Origin: an uncultured Clostridia bacterium
Lineage (GTDB): Bacteria > Bacillota > Clostridia > Lachnospirales > Bianqueaceae
Reading direction: 5' to 3'
Assembly: GCA_947570515.1 (NCBI GenBank)
Contig: CANOUM010000074.1
Span: 1-7,469 of the forward strand
Length of the DNA: 7,469 bases
A program made the position numbers and the translations under genes. Under the pieces are notes generated by a model. It made no database searches. It was given only the letters and a program-made list of their open reading frames with translations, and was not told where the DNA came from. Positions 6,807-7,469 of the stretch are shown here, in pieces. The number at the start of each line of letters is the position of its first letter. Within the stretch, counting starts at the first letter, position 1.

Positions 6807-7469
6807 ATGCCATTTGACGGAATTACAGCCTTTGCTATGCGGCGAGAACTGGAAAAACAGCTGCTGGGAGGACGAATTGATAAGATCTATCAGCCGGAAG
6901 CGGATGAGATCATTCTTAATATCCGCAGTCAGGGCAAGATGCAGCGGCTGCTGTTGACGGCTAATGCCAGTCACGCCAGATTGCATCTCACAGAGCAGAA
7001 GCCGGAAACACCGCTGCAGCCGCCTATGTTTTGTATGCTGCTTCGTAAACATTTGACCGGAGCCCGTATTCTGGATTTGGATCAGCCCTATATGGAACGA
7101 CTCGTTACCATTCGGCTGGAAGCAACCAACGAACTGGGGGATAAGGTTTCACGAAGCCTGGTGCTGGAGGCAATGGGGCGAAAGGCCAATCTGATCCTTT
7201 TGGATGGAGAGGGACGAATCATTGATTGTATCCGTCGTGTAGAAGGGGATATTACCACCGGCGCACGGCAGGTCCTTCCGGGACTTTTTTACCGCCTGCC
7301 GGAGCCACGTTTTGGAGTGCCCCCGCTTTTGGAACGGGAGCTGCGGTTTCGTGGCGAGGAGGGAAATCTGACAGAAGCGGTGGGAACACTTTGGGCAAAA
7401 GCGAAGGAGGGAATAGCCTCCCCCACAATGCTGGTTCGGGACGGGAAGATGGTGGATTATTCATTTTTA
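6807..7469 (+). CDS. rqcH: RqcH/NFACT-family ribosome quality control protein, N-terminal part (cut by window end)
   Basis: The frame from ATG 6807 stays open to the last base, giving 221 residues of a protein normally about 550-590 long. The start MPFDGIT is the NFACT-N hallmark, followed by LLGGRIDKIYQP (19-30), RLHLTE (58-63), PPMFCMLLRKHL (72-83), ELGDK (109-113) and MGRKANLILLD (123-133), all typical of bacterial RqcH (formerly fibronectin-binding protein FbpA/YloA). The family binds stalled large ribosomal subunits carrying peptidyl-tRNA and recruits tRNA-Ala to add C-terminal alanine tails that mark the peptide for proteolysis. The coiled coils and NFACT-R domain lie beyond the window. 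At the position of the Asp97-Arg98 pair important in Bacillus subtilis RqcH, this protein has Glu97-Arg98. It is co-directional with the oxidoreductase, 35 bases downstream, and GC-richer than the left-hand genes. Confidence 0.92.
   Translation, partial: MPFDGITAFAMRRELEKQLLGGRIDKIYQPEADEIILNIRSQGKMQRLLLTANASHARLHLTEQKPETPLQPPMFCMLLRKHLTGARILDLDQPYMERLVTIRLEATNELGDKVSRSLVLEAMGRKANLILLDGEGRIIDCIRRVEGDITTGARQVLPGLFYRLPEPRFGVPPLLERELRFRGEEGNLTEAVGTLWAKAKEGIASPTMLVRDGKMVDYSFL

Noticed and set aside
6772..6957. Short + strand reading frame overlapping the start of rqcH
   Set aside because: It is out of frame with the clearly recognised RqcH N-terminus and has no family resemblance or ribosome site of its own.

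Overview
The window reads as chromosomal DNA from a Firmicute of the class Clostridia, most like a Lachnospiraceae-type gut anaerobe. The reasons are the AT-leaning codons at the left end, purine-rich Shine-Dalgarno sites (GGAG, AGGAG, GGGAG), a Gram-positive style lipoprotein, a WalJ/YycJ-type MBL protein and an RqcH/NFACT protein. The assignment is inferred from protein style, not from a marker gene.

All recognisable genes are on the + strand and tightly packed. In order they are: the last codons of an unidentified gene (to 50); a stem-loop (72-105); an MltG/YceG-type lipoprotein (126-1001); a MutS-family ATPase with a predicted transmembrane hairpin and no mismatch-recognition domain (1022-2620); an XPD/DinG-type Fe-S helicase fused to an N-terminal RecB/Cas4-like nuclease (2589-4904), overlapping the MutS gene by 32 bases; a WalJ/YycJ-type metallo-beta-lactamase-fold protein (4960-5748); a Gfo/Idh/MocA-type NAD(P)-dependent oxidoreductase (5764-6771); and the first 221 codons of rqcH/NFACT, cut by the window end (6807-7469). 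There is no gene-free stretch over 300 bases. I saw no tRNA, rRNA, CRISPR array, insertion sequence or riboswitch.

Most genes look like housekeeping functions: cell wall, redox metabolism and ribosome quality control. The part worth attention is the middle. A membrane-anchored MutS-like ATPase, a helicase with an apparently intact nuclease domain, and a YycJ-type protein sit in one co-directional block. YycJ of Bacillus anthracis has been reported as a 5'-3' double-strand exonuclease in mismatch repair. Together these have the parts of a DNA-processing module: sensor/ATPase, helicase-nuclease and exonuclease. That they work together is inference from gene order and biochemistry. Base composition also drifts from AT-rich on the left to GC-richer on the right.
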